DNA of 64,000 nucleotides from Sphagnum compactum (Eukaryota > Bryophyta > Sphagnopsida > Sphagnales): positions 14,868,855 through 14,932,854 of the forward strand of contig OZ234501.1 of assembly GCA_965153455.1 (NCBI GenBank), given 5' to 3'. Under the pieces are notes generated by a model that was not told the origin of the DNA, did not search any database, and saw nothing but the letters and a program-made list of their open reading frames with translations. The translations under genes and the position numbers were made by a program. Positions 13,181 to 25,560 of this stretch are shown here, in pieces. Each line of letters opens with the position of its first letter. Positions within the stretch are counted from its first letter, which is position 1.

Positions 13181-14382
13181 AGTAGTGTTTAACATTTCTT
13201 CATGATGAGTTGAATCCACAATCACTTGCAAGTTGATCACAAGTCCCAATCCGTCTGGCCATTGGTTCCATGTTCCACAACACCTGAATGAATGAATATC
13301 GATTTTGCCATTAATTGAAAAGAAAATTTCAAACTCAAAGTTTGTTTACCTCCTAAGTCAAAATAAATCCAAGGTTCCAAACAAGATTTTAGTGAAACAA
13401 ACAAGAAAAAACACAAGGTTTACATCTGCTGTCCCACAGAGTATCCCTTCTAGCTTGTTACCTTTCTGAGTTACCTCACTCTGCTGAGTACTTCTACTAC
13501 TCTTTATTATTTGCAGGCTATGTCATTGCACTCAGCATCTATGTCACTATGATCCTCAAGTCCCCACACTCTCCTTGTTATAGCAGAATGCCAACTATGG
13601 CATTTTGCTTTCTCCCCAAAATGGAGAAAATGGGAGACATGATCATGTGACACCTTATGTTATTGTTATCTGCGATATCCCCTACTTCCTCAATTAATGG
13701 TCCCACATATGCAAATTGGACTTCACCATACCATAGTGGAAGCCTTCATTACATATGAGGCAACTCTGGCATGGTAGGAACGTAATGGAAAATTCATTCA
13801 ACATCTAGAAATGAATGTTAGGGAGCCACTATTAAAAGACCAATCTAAATATCATGCTCACCACCATTCTACCAGCAAGTGTGAACTGACGTTGATATGT
13901 GCAAAGTTCAAACATCTACCTATCGATCTGCCCAAAAATAATCTAGCATTTGGGTCATTGCAAAATAAGAAAAGACTAGTAAATGTTTGCCAAATTGTCC
14001 TCATGAACTTGGCCCCCTGAAGTTCACTAAGAAAAGTAAGCAAATTAATAATAAAGAACAGACCTAGTATGCAAGACTCAGGAATAGCCACAAACCTTCT
14101 GGGCACACTCCTTCCTGTAAAGACTCAGGTACTCGTCCCCTACAGGTTCTGTAATGAGCTTTTCTATTTGTACAGGATATGCAACAGGTTTACCTGGTTC
14201 CCCAACTCCCACTCTCAGTTATATTTCTACGGAAGCAATATATATAATAGGGACAGATCATGGCTGTTGTGCTCACCAGTGGATATTGTGATTGTAGTTT
14301 GAGTGGATCTGGCAGAGAACATGCTATAGTGTTCAAAAATCTGCCAATGTTCGATGTCTGCTGGTGCCTGGAAGACACTCAC
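13181..14382. other. Intergenic, 3' flank of locus B
   Basis: No gene recognised. Open frames at 13,811-14,490 overlap antisense and read like chance frames in mixed-composition DNA. Locus B ends at 14,383. Confidence 0.4.
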
Positions 14383-17270
14383 TCAGCCAACCATTTCATC
14401 CTCAGACTCTGGTGTTGGCGCATCTTCCTCCATCTGGATCAATTCTATCTCTGCCTGAGCCAAGTAAATCTTGAGGCAACATTCTTCTGAATCTTCCAGC
14501 TTATGGGTTTCATTCCGGTCATACTCACCTGGGGTATTCTGTTCCCCTTCCTCTGTTCCTTGAGAATTTGTCAAGTATGGTTCCTGAGGAAGATATTCAG
14601 CAATGACTGGAATTGACTCTGGGTTATAGTTTGAAGGCATTCCTGTCAACAGACAGTTCAAAGCGCTTTGTTCCAAATTTGCACCCTCCCTTCTGCTTGT
14701 TGAAGCATTCTCATTGCTATCAGTTTGGCGATGTCCTGTACCCCGTTTTCGCAACAGCGCTATCATCTCCTCCAATTTCTCCCCAGATTCCCAGTTGTAA
14801 CTATGCAGCTGGTACAGAAGATGCATGCTTCGGCTTGTTGAACCATTCTCATTTCTCAACAAGTTTATTGCTTCCCCCAATTTGACCCCTGATTCCACAT
14901 TGGTTTCAAGCAGCCCGGACAACAAATCCAAGATAACAATAGTAGCAGGTGAAAACCTGCAAAAGCAACAAACAAGTGAACATGAGTTGCAAGTGTCTAG
15001 CTTCAATGGGGCCAATGAAAAAAAAATTCATGAAAGGTGAATACATTCATGCTTGTTGACATGCCATCCATGGTTGTGCCCACTTCTTCAATTTACCCCT
15101 TCAATCTCCTTTTGCTCTTGGGAAGCCAGGCTGGGCAATAAAAGGCCCCAGGCTAACCTAGGTAAAGTACTGCATGACAGAGAAGGGATTTCAACCCATA
15201 CTTCTTGTGACAAGCCATGAATCCTAGCAGATGGATCCTTTATATCCAACCACATATTCTATTTGTTATCAAAGCAAAACATAAACCTGTGATAGGCAAC
15301 CACAAAGTAATAGAGGATAGCCTCCACCAGGTATGGCATTGACCATGGCCATCACTTTCCAATGATTTTGTCACGTGCCAACAAGGGGTGTACATACATA
15401 GGTAGTAAATATGCTCAAAATACTGGGCTAACTAATAAAAATCTTGATATACAGGTTGTGGCACATTTCTGGAATTTAAAAAAAAAAGCTCAGCAATCGA
15501 GAATCATAGCTAATAAAAATTGAAGCCATACCAGGGTGCTCTGGACAGCAGTCTAGTCTGGAACCTTCATATTTTGGTGAATTAATGGTCTTCAACTTGC
15601 GTGAGAAGTAGAGTAGAGCATAGAAGCTTCTTAAGGTGCATTATCGAAGAGATCATAACATGGAATTGAAAATCCAGTCAGTCTCATCTGTCCATTTGTG
15701 TCACAGACAGACAGACAGACCCACTTGAGGTAAGACTCTGGACTGCCATCAAACATGTTCAACATTGTCTTCCCAGATAGTAGAAATAATGGAACACTTG
15801 ATGATTCTCAGTCTGTACCTCAAAGCGCCCGCAACAGGAAGTGAAACTGGAAATGATTGTACTGATCAATTTCAGCTCTTTATGGTCTATTATGTATCAA
15901 CGACAGTAAGCTTCCAACAGCAGGGGTAGATAAGTGTGTCAGAATCTGCTCAGAATTTCAGGCAAACAATTAGCCAAAAATGTGTGTCTTGAGCTCCTAC
16001 CACAATATCAATAGCATTCAAGAGGCATAGCTGATAAAAAAAGCCAACAGTAAGTTTTGTTTCATGTTAGCTTGCCTCTATACATGCAAGCATCCAAACC
16101 TAAGGCATAGAGAGGCCTGTATAGAGGGTAATGGTTGCAGCCTGCTGCACCCTGAACATATCCTTTGACCACACAACTGGTGACTACTTGGATACAGTAC
16201 ATCTGCCGTAGCCACTGAAATCATATCCAGTGGCTGCAGTGTATCCAGAGAAAACTATAGATAGCCAAGCCAAAACAAACAAGAATGAGTACAGTCATGG
16301 TGTAATCAGTTGTGAGTGACACTGACAAAGTCTCAGACTTTCACCTTCATCATGAATGGCAGTGACTAGCTGCCATTACTCCCCCATTCACTTCATCAGC
16401 TCTGGCCAACATTGTTTGCAGATGAGGGTGTAATAGTTTTGCTAAACGTTCCAGACCAACAATTATACAAAAATCTGAGTCCTCAGTTTCCCTTGTACTT
16501 CTGGAAGCAACTCATCACATCACTACCACTCAAGAGGCATAGCTGATGAGAAAATTCAATAGTGTATCCTCATTCAATCCCCAACAAGCTTGCCAGAATA
16601 AGCTTCATTTCTAGCTTGCTCCTTTACAAGCAAGCATCCAAGCCTAATGCATAGAGAGGCCTACATAGGGGGTAGTAGTAGTTGGGGCCTCCTGCACCCT
16701 GAACATATCCTTCAAGCACACTACTGGTGCGAGACAGTCTTCAAGGTTCATACTACAGTTTCTTTATAGGTGTCTGTTTTACAAGAGGACCCAGGGAGGG
16801 TCTGCAGGTCTTCAGTATGCTCTGGTTTATCAACCTTTAGATGACAATACTTTGGACAGAGATGACAGACCTAGGAGGATTAAAGAACTCTTTCACCCAG
16901 CAACCTTCAGATAATTGCTGACCACACAAAAATGACAATCAACAGAGAAGCTGAGAGTTAGTTCTAGCTCAGGTACTCACTGCACAGCTATCACTCACCA
17001 CAATTTCCTGCCAGGAGCATATTAAGATTTGTGTGATTCCAAACAGAAAAGAAAAGGGTGTCATACTATGCTCCAGCCAGTTGCAATCCTATTCATGGTG
17101 ACAAAATGCCCATGAATCAAAACCACTAAAACAGAGGGGTAATCAATCAATAGGTTATCCATCTGGGTTAGATATTTACTACTTTGGAGAAGCAAAAAGC
17201 AATAAGAAGGTTTAACTTACACTGTTGTGTGGTCTGTGCCCTTATAACAGGATTTACCCTTGTCCGGCAT
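14383..17270 (-). CDS. Locus B: predicted two-exon gene of unknown function (MPDK-type family)
   Basis: Proposed coding exons are 17,270-17,221 and 14,956-14,383 (624 bases, 207 residues). The first starts 'ATGCCGGAC' inside an exon bounded by a tgcag acceptor at 17,297 and a GTAAGT donor at 17,220. The second follows a tttgcag acceptor. The two phases fit (two bases left, one taken). The protein starts MPDKGKS. It has two similar amphipathic units ('NVESGVKLGEAINLLR' and 'NWESGEKLEEMIALLR', each followed by a Ser-Thr-Ser-Arg stretch), then an acidic tail with 'IPVIAEYLPQEPYL' and 'IELIQMEEDAPTP'. Loci D and E carry a single unit, which explains part of the length difference. The terminal exon has no stop or frameshift. 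I recognise no family. Intermediate exons of length divisible by three could exist. Untested by expression data. Confidence 0.45.
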
Positions 17271-17296
17271 AGTGACCTTGCGGGGCCTCTGTTGAT
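17221..17296 (-). other. Locus B conserved internal exon carrying the start codon
   Basis: The exon is 76 bases, bounded by 'gtatgcag' and 'GTAAGTTAAACC'. Exactly the same borders frame the homologous exons in D (124 bases, 42,817-42,694) and E (127 bases, 54,661-54,787). All three lengths leave the same remainder when divided by three, which supports a conserved reading phase. The start codon lies 26 bases into this copy. Confidence 0.5.
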
Positions 17297-18420
17297 CTGC
17301 ATACAACAAAATTCCTTAGACAGAGCTCACAAGTTGCAAAATCCCACAAACATGAGCAATTCAGTCCAACTTGCAACATACAATACACAATTGACCTTTT
17401 TGAAAAGTGACACCATTTTGAAACTTCTGGGTAACTAAGAGCTCTACAGAGGCTCTGGATACGACCATTGTATATCATACCAGAAGGGCAAGAAAGGAAC
17501 CCCAAAACCTCTGGGAAGGAAGAAGTTTACCAATGGAAACCACATGATCAGATGCGGGCACACTCTAGCAATGCAACCCAGAACCAAATTCACCAAGAAG
17601 TTGTAAAGAAACTCCTGCCCACTAAATCATATTATGCAACCCACAATGCACTCTCCACGATTATGCAACTCACCAAAATAAGTAATAAAAACTCTCACAT
17701 GAGTATCAAGAAATCTCTGTACTCACATTGAAGGTATCCCTGACCGGCAAAAAGTTCTCCTGTAAGTCAAAGAAAAACTCCCTGATAAGGACTGAGGAAT
17801 GAACAGGGAGGAAGAAATAAAACAAGAAGAATAATATAGCTACTAGCAGTATGAACAGCACTGACAATCTCTCAGGGAAAACGAAGAGGCAAAAAACAAA
17901 AACAGCAAAATTAGATGAGACACACTAGGAAGAAAGTGTAGGGTAAAGCTGTCCCAGACAGTGGGTGTGGGGGACATTCCCAAAATGCAGGACCGGACAG
18001 CCACGTTGTTTGTTTACAAATAAACAAGAGTTCTGCTAGGAGATTATTGAAGCGAACCTGCAGATCCGTTGCAGTGTCCTTGCAAAATGCCGCCTGGCCT
18101 GCAGTATCTTTCAGACCTCAATCCAGATGAAGTAAGATACTCGTTGATCTGCTGGACACCTGCAAAACCCTCGCATCCTGCAACATGTCAAGCTCTGTAC
18201 AGGCCATGGAGGGGGTCAACAAATTCACTAGGGAAAGTTCAGGAACTTCAGAAACACTCCAAGATTGGCCACACAATGCAGCTACCACTCATTAAACTTC
18301 TTCTCCCTGGTCACTCATCACATTCCACCTAAAGTGCTAGTTTGTTTCGCTAAACAAAAACATTGAAAATCATTGTCTACCTTGTATTGTTCAGCAGCCA
18401 GAAGCACACACAAGGGGAGA
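17297..18420 (-). other. Locus B upstream/leader region
   Basis: Upstream of the start-codon exon the sequence aligns with D and E around a 'GTATGAT' donor near 17,477-17,485 and a 'gcaggtgtccag' acceptor-like site near 18,160. An open stretch near 18,060-18,160 (minus, containing 'INEYLTSSGLRSER') is open only in this copy, so I do not call it coding. No EAF6-like leader is visible; this copy instead has a satellite-rich 5' flank. Confidence 0.35.
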
Positions 18421-18471
18421 ATGGTAATCTTTGCCTCCTATCAGAAACTAGTCTTCTATCTTCATCAAGAT

Positions 18472-18935
18472 TGATGACCTTACTTCCTTCCTTTCAGAAA
18501 CTAGTCTTCTGTCTTCATCATGTACTTCTTCTTCTTCTTCTTCTTTTTCCTGCTGCTGCTGCTGCTGCTTCTTCTTTCCTCCAAGGAAGAATGACGACCT
18601 TGCTTCCTTCCTATCAGAAACTAGTCTCTAGTCTTCTATCTTCATCAAGCACTTCTTCTTCTTCTTCTTTTCTCCAAGGGAGATTGTTGACCTTGTTTCC
18701 TCCCTATCAGAAACTAGTTTCTAGTCTTCTATCTCATCAAGCACTTCTTCTTCTTCTTTTCTCCAAGGGAGATTGATGACCTTGCTTCCTTCCTATCAGA
18801 AACTAGTTTCTAGTCTTCTATCTTCATCAAGCGCTTCTTCTTCTTCTTCTTTTCTCAAGGGAGATTGATGACCTTGCTTCCTTCCTATCAGAAACTAGTT
18901 TCTAGTCTTCCATCTTCATCAGATGCTAAATCTTC
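18472..18935 (+). repeat. Minisatellite with CTT tracts, about five units
   Basis: Units begin with 'gatgaccttgcttccttcct' or a close variant at about 18,472, 18,589, 18,685, 18,773 and 18,866, each followed by 'atcagaaactagt', 'cttctatcttcatcaag' and a run of CTT triplets. Period varies from about 88 to 118 bases because the CTT run and a duplicated 'ctagt' differ in length. Related half units continue to about 19,330. Confidence 0.8.
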
Positions 18936-19111
18936 TTCTTCTAGTTCAGCACCAATTAGCGCTTCTACTACTACTACTACTTCTTCTTCAAAACAAAAAA
19001 TCGAACATCATCGTCGACTGTAGAAATTGTTCAGCAGCCGGAATGACACACAAGAGAGAACCATAACAACCTTTCTTCCTATCAAAAACTAGACTTCCAT
19101 CTTCACCAAGT

Positions 19112-19147
19112 ACTTCTTCTTCTTCTTCTTCTTCCTCCTCCTCCTCC

Positions 19148-19173
<26 letters not shown>
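19112..19173 (+). repeat. CTT/CCT triplet microsatellite
   Basis: Uninterrupted CTT triplets change to CCT/CTC triplets. On the minus strand this creates a long glutamate run inside an open frame, which is an artefact of the repeat and not a protein. Confidence 0.9.
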
Positions 19174-19179
<6 letters not shown>

Positions 19180-19616
19180 TTTCCCTTTTTGGCCAAACAA
19201 AGGAATCGAACATCACCGTCTACTGTATGTATTGTTCAGAAACCGGAATGACACACAAGAGAGAATAATACTGAACCTTTCTTCCTATCAAAAACTAGTC
19301 CACCATCAGCTTCATCAAATTCTTCTTCTTCTTCTTCTTCTTCTCCCTTTCCTATTTCGAGATTAGATTACTCACAACAGCAATCCTCTGGGATACATGA
19401 TCATTTGTTGATGTGTTTATAATTCCTCTTACCTTTCAACTCGTGCAGTGGGAACGTCGAGAATTGAGCCTCGCCCGCTTCCTCCTGCTCTTCGTGCTCC
19501 CCTGCTGCTGCTGCATTCCTCTGGGTCTGGGACTGGGCGGCTCCCACTGCTCCCTTTTGCTTCGTCTTTTTGTTTTCTTCCTCTGCCCAACTGATATTAT
19601 TCTATATAGTAAAGGA

Positions 19617-19690
19617 CGTCGGGATGAAATGAAGCTTTCAAGCTTTCCGTCGGGATGAAATGAAGCTTTCCGTCGGGATAAAATGAAACG
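19617..19690 (+). repeat. Short tandem repeat 'cgtcgggatgaaatgaagct'
   Basis: Three imperfect copies of a unit of about 25-35 bases beginning 'cgtcgggat', followed by a 'catccatcc' run up to about 19,730. Confidence 0.75.
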
Positions 19691-19808
19691 TTCCATCCGT
19701 CCGTTTGTCATCCATCCCGTCATCCATCCAAACAGAACAAATATATATTTTAAAAAGGGAAAAACGAGAAAAACAATAAAAACAGAAAAACACTTTAACA
19801 ATTAGAAA

Positions 19809-20430
19809 CTTTTTGTAAACACTTAAACATGAAACAAAAAAGGGAAATACAGTAAAATAATCTCAAAAGAAAATTTAAAAATAGATGACAAAAAATAAGA
19901 AACAAAACAGAGAGCAAAAGAAAGAGAAAAAAAACCATACTTGAAAAAAAAAATGAGGTTTGTCTTCTTTTTCCAAACTTCAAACCTGCATCTAATCAAA
20001 CAAAAATAAAAAAGTTTTTTTTAATTATTTTTATTATAAAACATATTAGAAAAACTAGAATTTTTTTGGAAAAGAAAAGAAAAACTAAATAAATAAATAA
20101 ACGCATAAAAATAGAAAAAAAATGAAGATAGACAGAATAAGAATAGAAAAAATAAAAACATGAAACAAACATAAACAAAAAAAAGTAAAGACACAAAAAC
20201 TATAAAAAAGGAATGGAAACAAATGAAACAAGGAAAGGGAAATACAGTAAAATCATTTTAAAAGGAAAAAAATTACAAAAAAGAAGAAACCAAATAAAGA
20301 GTAGAAAATAAGAAAAAATAAAACTTATAGTAATGAAGAAAAACCCTACTTGAAAAAGAATGAGGTGTGTCTTCTTTCTCCAAACTTCAAACTTGCATCC
20401 AAATAAACAAAAATACAAAAGTGAAAAAGA
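19809..20430 (+). repeat. Two-copy tandem duplication in A-rich DNA
   Basis: A segment of roughly 200 bases ('gggaaatacagtaaaat' through 'ttccaaacttcaaac.tgcat') occurs at about 19,809-20,005 and again at about 20,218-20,420, a period of about 410 bases with A-rich sequence between. No coding capacity. Confidence 0.65.
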
Positions 20431-20519
20431 AACACTTTATTTTTATTATATAAAATATTAATAAAAACAGAAAACACATAAAAATAAAAAATAAAAAAGA
20501 TGAAAGTTTTTTAAAAAAA

Positions 20520-22250
20520 CTAAAACATGAACCAAACATTGTTGAAATAACACACCTGTGCATTAGGCACGGGGTTCAAACTAGATCTTAATCTTTGACC
20601 TCTCCAACATGACATCCGCGCCCGATCTGCACAGAACCACAAAACAACGGCGATCATGAGAGAGAGAGAGAGAGAGAGAGCTCGGAGGCGGAGTCCACCC
20701 CGTGGCAACCGTTTTGCTCCCCCATGGCAAGCAACCTGCTGCTTCAAGGTCTATCCTCTTATTATCTTCACATAAAATGTTCCACCTGATAGCATCGCAT
20801 AATAGATTTTCCTCCAATTCCAGGTCTGTAAGAAGAAAAAGAACCGAATGCTTTTATTTGCAGCAAACAAACATCGCCTCATCATCAAACTGTTCACGAA
20901 ATCAGGGGCACGAAGCCGAGGATGTGTCTGGTGCACTGCAAGGGTTATGAGAACCTACTAGTAACGCCATGATGCGCGGCGCATTTCCCCCCCCCCCCCC
21001 CCCCCGGCCGGGATTTCGGCACTCTGTAGTTTCTATTACTTGGATGCAAAGCAAAACGTCCAGAGCAGTACGGTTGCAGTTGCAGATCCTCCTCACGCGA
21101 CAACGTCGTCAGGAGGAGTCAGGAGTCACAATAGATAGACAATAGCTAGAGCCAGCTCCGGAATTCGACAAGACGCCATCGCCATAGCCACTATTATTAT
21201 GATTTTCCTTTCCTCAGCTTCCAAAAGTCCAGGTAGCTTACCTTCCTCAGCTTCATGTGATACCACAACGCCTGGATGCGCGTCACAGGCTCATGTTCAT
21301 GACGAGGAGCTGCCTAAGGTCGCCGTCTACGTCTAAAGAAGAAAAAAAAGATGCAGGAACTAAGGTTGTAAAAGCTTCATCCCTACATGCATGATGTCGG
21401 AACTTCGAAAGCTTCACAAAAGAAGACATATGTCTTACCAGCTTCCAAAGTGCCAAGGCCACGAGAGAACGTATTGCCAGATTCAAGCGGCTGCTGCTGC
21501 TGCCACATGAACATCCACGCTTGTTGAATACAATTTTCAAGTCCTCTCTAGAGCGTGAAAGAGTCGGATGAGCGCCACAGCTGCTCCTGAGGTTTGATGC
21601 AGCAGGCCAATACTTGGACTAGATGCGATACAAGGTCTTCACAAGGAACTCGATAAAAATAAACTTACAAGTCTGTCTTCCGGTTTGATCTAACACGCAA
21701 ACTTTGAATCCAAATCTGTTTGAATTAACTCCGCCTCCCCGCCTACTACTTACGCATATCGATGAAGTCCAAAGCTCAAGCGATAGAACAAAAACACAGT
21801 TAAAATTAACGAACTGAGAGACTCCTCTTCTTCGTCTTCGCAAGATTACAGAGAAGCACTCCTCTCGCGAGGAGCAACAATCCACCGATCCTCCACTTCC
21901 AGCTCTCCTGAACTAAAACACCAAAAAAGAAAAAACCAAGAAACAAAACAAAACAAAACCAAAAAAAAGCAGAAACAAAACCAAAACAGAAGAAAGAAAT
22001 CTTATGAAACAGATTCGCTACTCCTATTCTTCAGGATTTCCTCTCTCGCACAACAACAGACCGAAAACGAAATGATTTCCGCTACTAAGATATGGAAACC
22101 AGACTAAACCAAACCAGAAAAACAAAGAAACAAAAAGTAGAAACAAAAAAAGCCTAAGCAAGGAAGCAAGCTCCGCAAAATACTGCGTGCTCAGAGGAGG
22201 GCGAAAGAAAGGAAGTCCAACGCAAAACAAGTCGATGCAGCGACCATTAT
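20520..22250 (-). other. Possible minus-strand transcription unit, coding status unclear
   Basis: Composition is less AT-rich than the flanks and splice-like signals occur on the minus strand: a donor after 21,441 (GAAGCTG then GTAAGA), an acceptor before 21,336 (tttcttctttag), a donor after 21,241 (GAGGAAG then GTAAGC) and an acceptor before 20,824 (cttcttacag). The last opens 'LELEENLLCDAIRWNI' and continues 'CEDNKRIDLEAA', which looks protein-like. Exon phases do not join into one convincing frame and I recognise no family. A pyrimidine-rich leader with a CT-repeat promoter would lie at 21.9-22.7 kb. Confidence 0.25.
20987..21005 (+). repeat. Poly-C tract, 19 C
   Basis: A run of 19 cytosines, G-rich on the minus strand. 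A second, longer run lies at 22,858-22,879. Confidence 0.95.
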
Positions 22251-22645
22251 ATGTGCTGCGACGGATTTCGCGACGACACGATTCCGAGGGAGAGAGAGGC
22301 AGGGTGGTGCAGCAGGCAGGAAGGAAGGAAGGAAGAAAGAAAGACAAAGTAAGAGAGAGAAAGAGAAACGCCGTCGCAGGCAGGCAGCAGACCGCAGAGA
22401 AAGAAACCAAGGCAGGAAAGAAAGAGAGAGAAAGAGAACCCACCTAGATATGTGCTGCGACGGATTTCGCGACGACACGATTCCGAGAGAGAGAGAGGCG
22501 CGGTGGTGCAGCAGGCAGGAAGGAAGGAAGAAAGAAAGACAAAGCAAGAGAGAGAAAGAGAAATGCCGTCGCAGGCAGGCAGCAGACCACAGAGAAAGAA
22601 ACCAAGGCAGGAAAGAAAGAGAGAGAAAGAGAACCCACCTAGATA
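22251..22645 (+). repeat. Tandem duplication of a 199-base purine-rich unit
   Basis: 'atgtgctgcgacggatttcg' starts at 22,251 and again at 22,450. Each unit runs through 'gtggtgcagcaggcaggaagg', an A/G-rich tract and 'aaagagaacccacctagata', ending at 22,449 and 22,645. The second unit is a few bases shorter through loss in the GGAAGGAA tract. Overlapping open frames on both strands result from the low-complexity composition. Confidence 0.85.
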
Positions 22646-22857
22646 CCTACCTGTAGGTACCACTACACCACCTAAACCCACCTAGGCGGTCCCAGCTAGT
22701 GTGTACCGGTCCTCCCCCCCCCCTTCTCCTCTTTGAGTTAAAGTCACTTGTCGGGTTTTGGCCCCACCTCCATCAGTGCGGTCGGCTGGTTCTTCTTCAC
22801 CCCCATCCCTCCTTCCTTCCCTCATGGCTGGAATTTTTTTGAACCGCTAAAAGACCA

Positions 22858-22879
22858 CCCCCCCCCCCCCCCCCCCCCC
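22858..22879 (+). repeat. Poly-C tract, 22 C
   Basis: A run of 22 cytosines followed by an A-rich stretch. A further run of ten C lies at 22,714-22,723. Confidence 0.95.
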
Positions 22880-22889
22880 AACAAAAAAA

Positions 22890-25560
22890 AACAAAAAAAA
22901 CAAAAAAAAAGCCAATAAACACGGAAATCAACCAACCCCAAATAAACTACATATTTTTCCTTTGGTTTCCAAAGTGCCACCAATTCTTCCCACCCTCAAA
23001 TCATATAATCACGTCATCATGATGTAAGGTGCCATTAAATAAAAGTACCCTAGTCTACAATAGGCATTAGCAATTTTGATTGTTATCACAAGGAAGATAG
23101 GCTATTGCAATAAGAGGTGTTTTTTTTTTAAAAAAATTTATTATTTTTATATTTTTTTATGGTTTGCAAGACATTTATTAGAGCCCATTGATTCTTTGTT
23201 TATGTTAAATGTTGTTTTCCAATTATGGCCACTCAAAAATATTGATATGTTATTGTGTAAAAAGAGGCTTAATTAAAAGCATGCTTGTAATACAGGTTGT
23301 GTGTGTGTAAGTGTGGTTTGTTTTGCAATTTTTTTTTAGAATTTTCACTAAAAAGAAATTTAAAGAAAACTTTGTCTTCACAATGTGAAATTTGCACCAA
23401 AAAAATCATTGTATTGTGTAAACAAAAAGTTTAATTATAAAGAAATATGCACATTGTGGATGCAATCAAGATTGTGCTTGCTTCAAATAACCATATAAAA
23501 TTCCCATTCAACTTCTGTCTTTAAAAAACTAAATCTTCTTAAATTCCGAATTCATACAATTGGACAAATATTTATTTCTCACTTTTAACTTGCATATTTA
23601 TGATTACAGTTTTACATGAAAGTTATAAATAAGTATTCATAATTGTTTATAATTTGAATGAGGGTGAAAACCATTTTTATTTTTATCAATATAGAGCAAT
23701 TAAATGAATTTCACTACATTATCCTGTTCAAATGCTTTAACCATGTATTGGTCTTGAATCATCTAAACTTAATTCACCCATTTCTATCAAGTTCATTTCT
23801 GGGACTGATTTTTATAGTAATTGATTCAATAAAGTTTCATTAAAAAAGCCAAAGTCAAAAAAAAAGGTTAAAAATCCATCTTGTGACCAAAAGAAAAAAT
23901 AATCATATCCTTTTCAACCCCATCTCAGTGCGCACTGCGAAATAAGATTATTGTCTGATTTGACTACAATTTGACCTACGATAAGTTTTTTCAATAACAA
24001 GTGATACGAGGGCACTTGTTGTTAATCTATAAATATGACCCTCACATTGGTGACCACTTTGTTTAGGACAATTGTAACTAAGAACCCATTTTGAATTTTT
24101 CAACAATTTCAAGTCATTGACATGGCAATGCCAACAATCCAAGCTCCCTCACCAAAATACTAAAATGGTTTGGTGGCTTTTTCCATGTTTTTTTCACTTA
24201 TATAAAAGTTATATCATTCAATCTTAACTTATTGCCTACACTATTCACAAGTTGTAATTTTCATGTACCAAATGCAACAACTCTAAAATTAACATATTTA
24301 CTATAGGAAAACAAGATTAGGAGAGGGGCAACACCACACTCCTCAGGTGTTACCCTACACTCAAGTCTCTCAAGGGCTAAATTTTGATATGCCTATGCAT
24401 GGTGAGCCTTTTGTGGCCTTGAGGATTTGTTAAAGGTTGCCTTTCAAAACAAGATCGGATATGTGAAAGGGTTGTATAGGCTTCACAAGCTTGAGTGCAA
24501 GGCCTAGGTGATAAAATCATTCTTAGTATTCATGGGCAAGTTCATAAATGCAAGGTATTACAAAACTACGATATGCATCAAGATCCCCTAGATTATGTAA
24601 AGCTCTATTAGCACCATGGATTTATGTATATGTATAACATAGCAAAAAAAAATTTGTTATGCTCGGTACATTGTTAGATTTGATTCCAATTGATTATCAA
24701 CTAGTGAGTATCTATCTTTTGAGATAGATGTTTGTTTGGATGTGACATTCTATGGCTCTCACAAACCTTGGGTGCCCATTGCACTTTTGGGACCATTGGA
24801 AAGCCCTTGATGAAGCAAATTTATTGTTTCATAATTTTCAGACCAAAGCAAAAGTTATTGAATTTAGTATAGTTTTCATTGCTGAAAATTAGATTTAAAT
24901 CAATTTAATAAGGTTCCATAAGAACTCTAAAGTTAAGCCCACTTTTAATTGAATAATATTAGGATGGGTGACCTTATAGGAAATTTAATATACCCACTAA
25001 TTTTGTTTAACTTTATTTCTAAATATTATGTTGTTATAGGCCGGTGACTGAACACCTAGTGTTTCAATCACCTCTGTCTCACTCAATTTGCCTCATTTCC
25101 GCCTACACTCTAAAGATAAAATATAGCCCCCTAGAAAGCACACCCATGGTCGTTTAAATCGCTCAAAACCAGTTTAAAATGAGGAAGATACACTCCTTCA
25201 AAGTTTTGCGGGGTGGGGGGGCATTTGATTTTTTAAAATGGATTGTACACATGGCAACCCATGATGGCTTCTTTAATCACCTAAAGCCAAACACAAACTG
25301 GGGCACCAACAAACGCTATTTACCTGGTTATCGAATTGGATGAAAATTTGGATGAAAAATTTCCTCAAAGCAAGCGTTGTATTTTGATCATAGGGCTCAA
25401 ATCGCATGCAAATTTAGGCTAAATGATCAATAGTTATTGGTAAACATATTCCCATTCACCAAACCCACCACCCTTTCCCAAATGTCTCTGGGCGCAGGTT
25501 CTCCATTGCCCCCACCAAGCATTTGACTCTTAATCATGTTATTTCTATGAGCTTCTTAAG
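22890..25560. other. AT-rich intergenic, no recognised gene
   Basis: No recognisable protein or RNA. A minus-strand frame at 23,948-24,142 with several cysteines ('MDCWHCHVNDLKLLK') is short and unsupported. The segment is unlike the duplicated loci and shows no obvious repeat of its own. Confidence 0.4.

Noticed and set aside
18060-18160. Open minus-strand stretch with 'INEYLTSSGLRSER' upstream of locus B
   Set aside because: Open only in locus B; the aligned regions in A, D and E encode unrelated residues or stops.
18363-18776. Plus-strand 137-codon Leu/Ser-rich frame
   Set aside because: It is produced by the CTT-rich minisatellite; residues follow the triplet repeat and no splice or family signal supports it.
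18988-19200. Minus-strand frame with a long glutamate run
   Set aside because: Translation of the CTT/CCT microsatellite.
22024-22685. Several overlapping 80-144 codon frames on both strands
   Set aside because: Low-complexity purine/pyrimidine sequence duplicated in tandem opens many frames at once; hydrophobic stretches on the minus strand are Phe/Leu/Ser from CTTT repeats.
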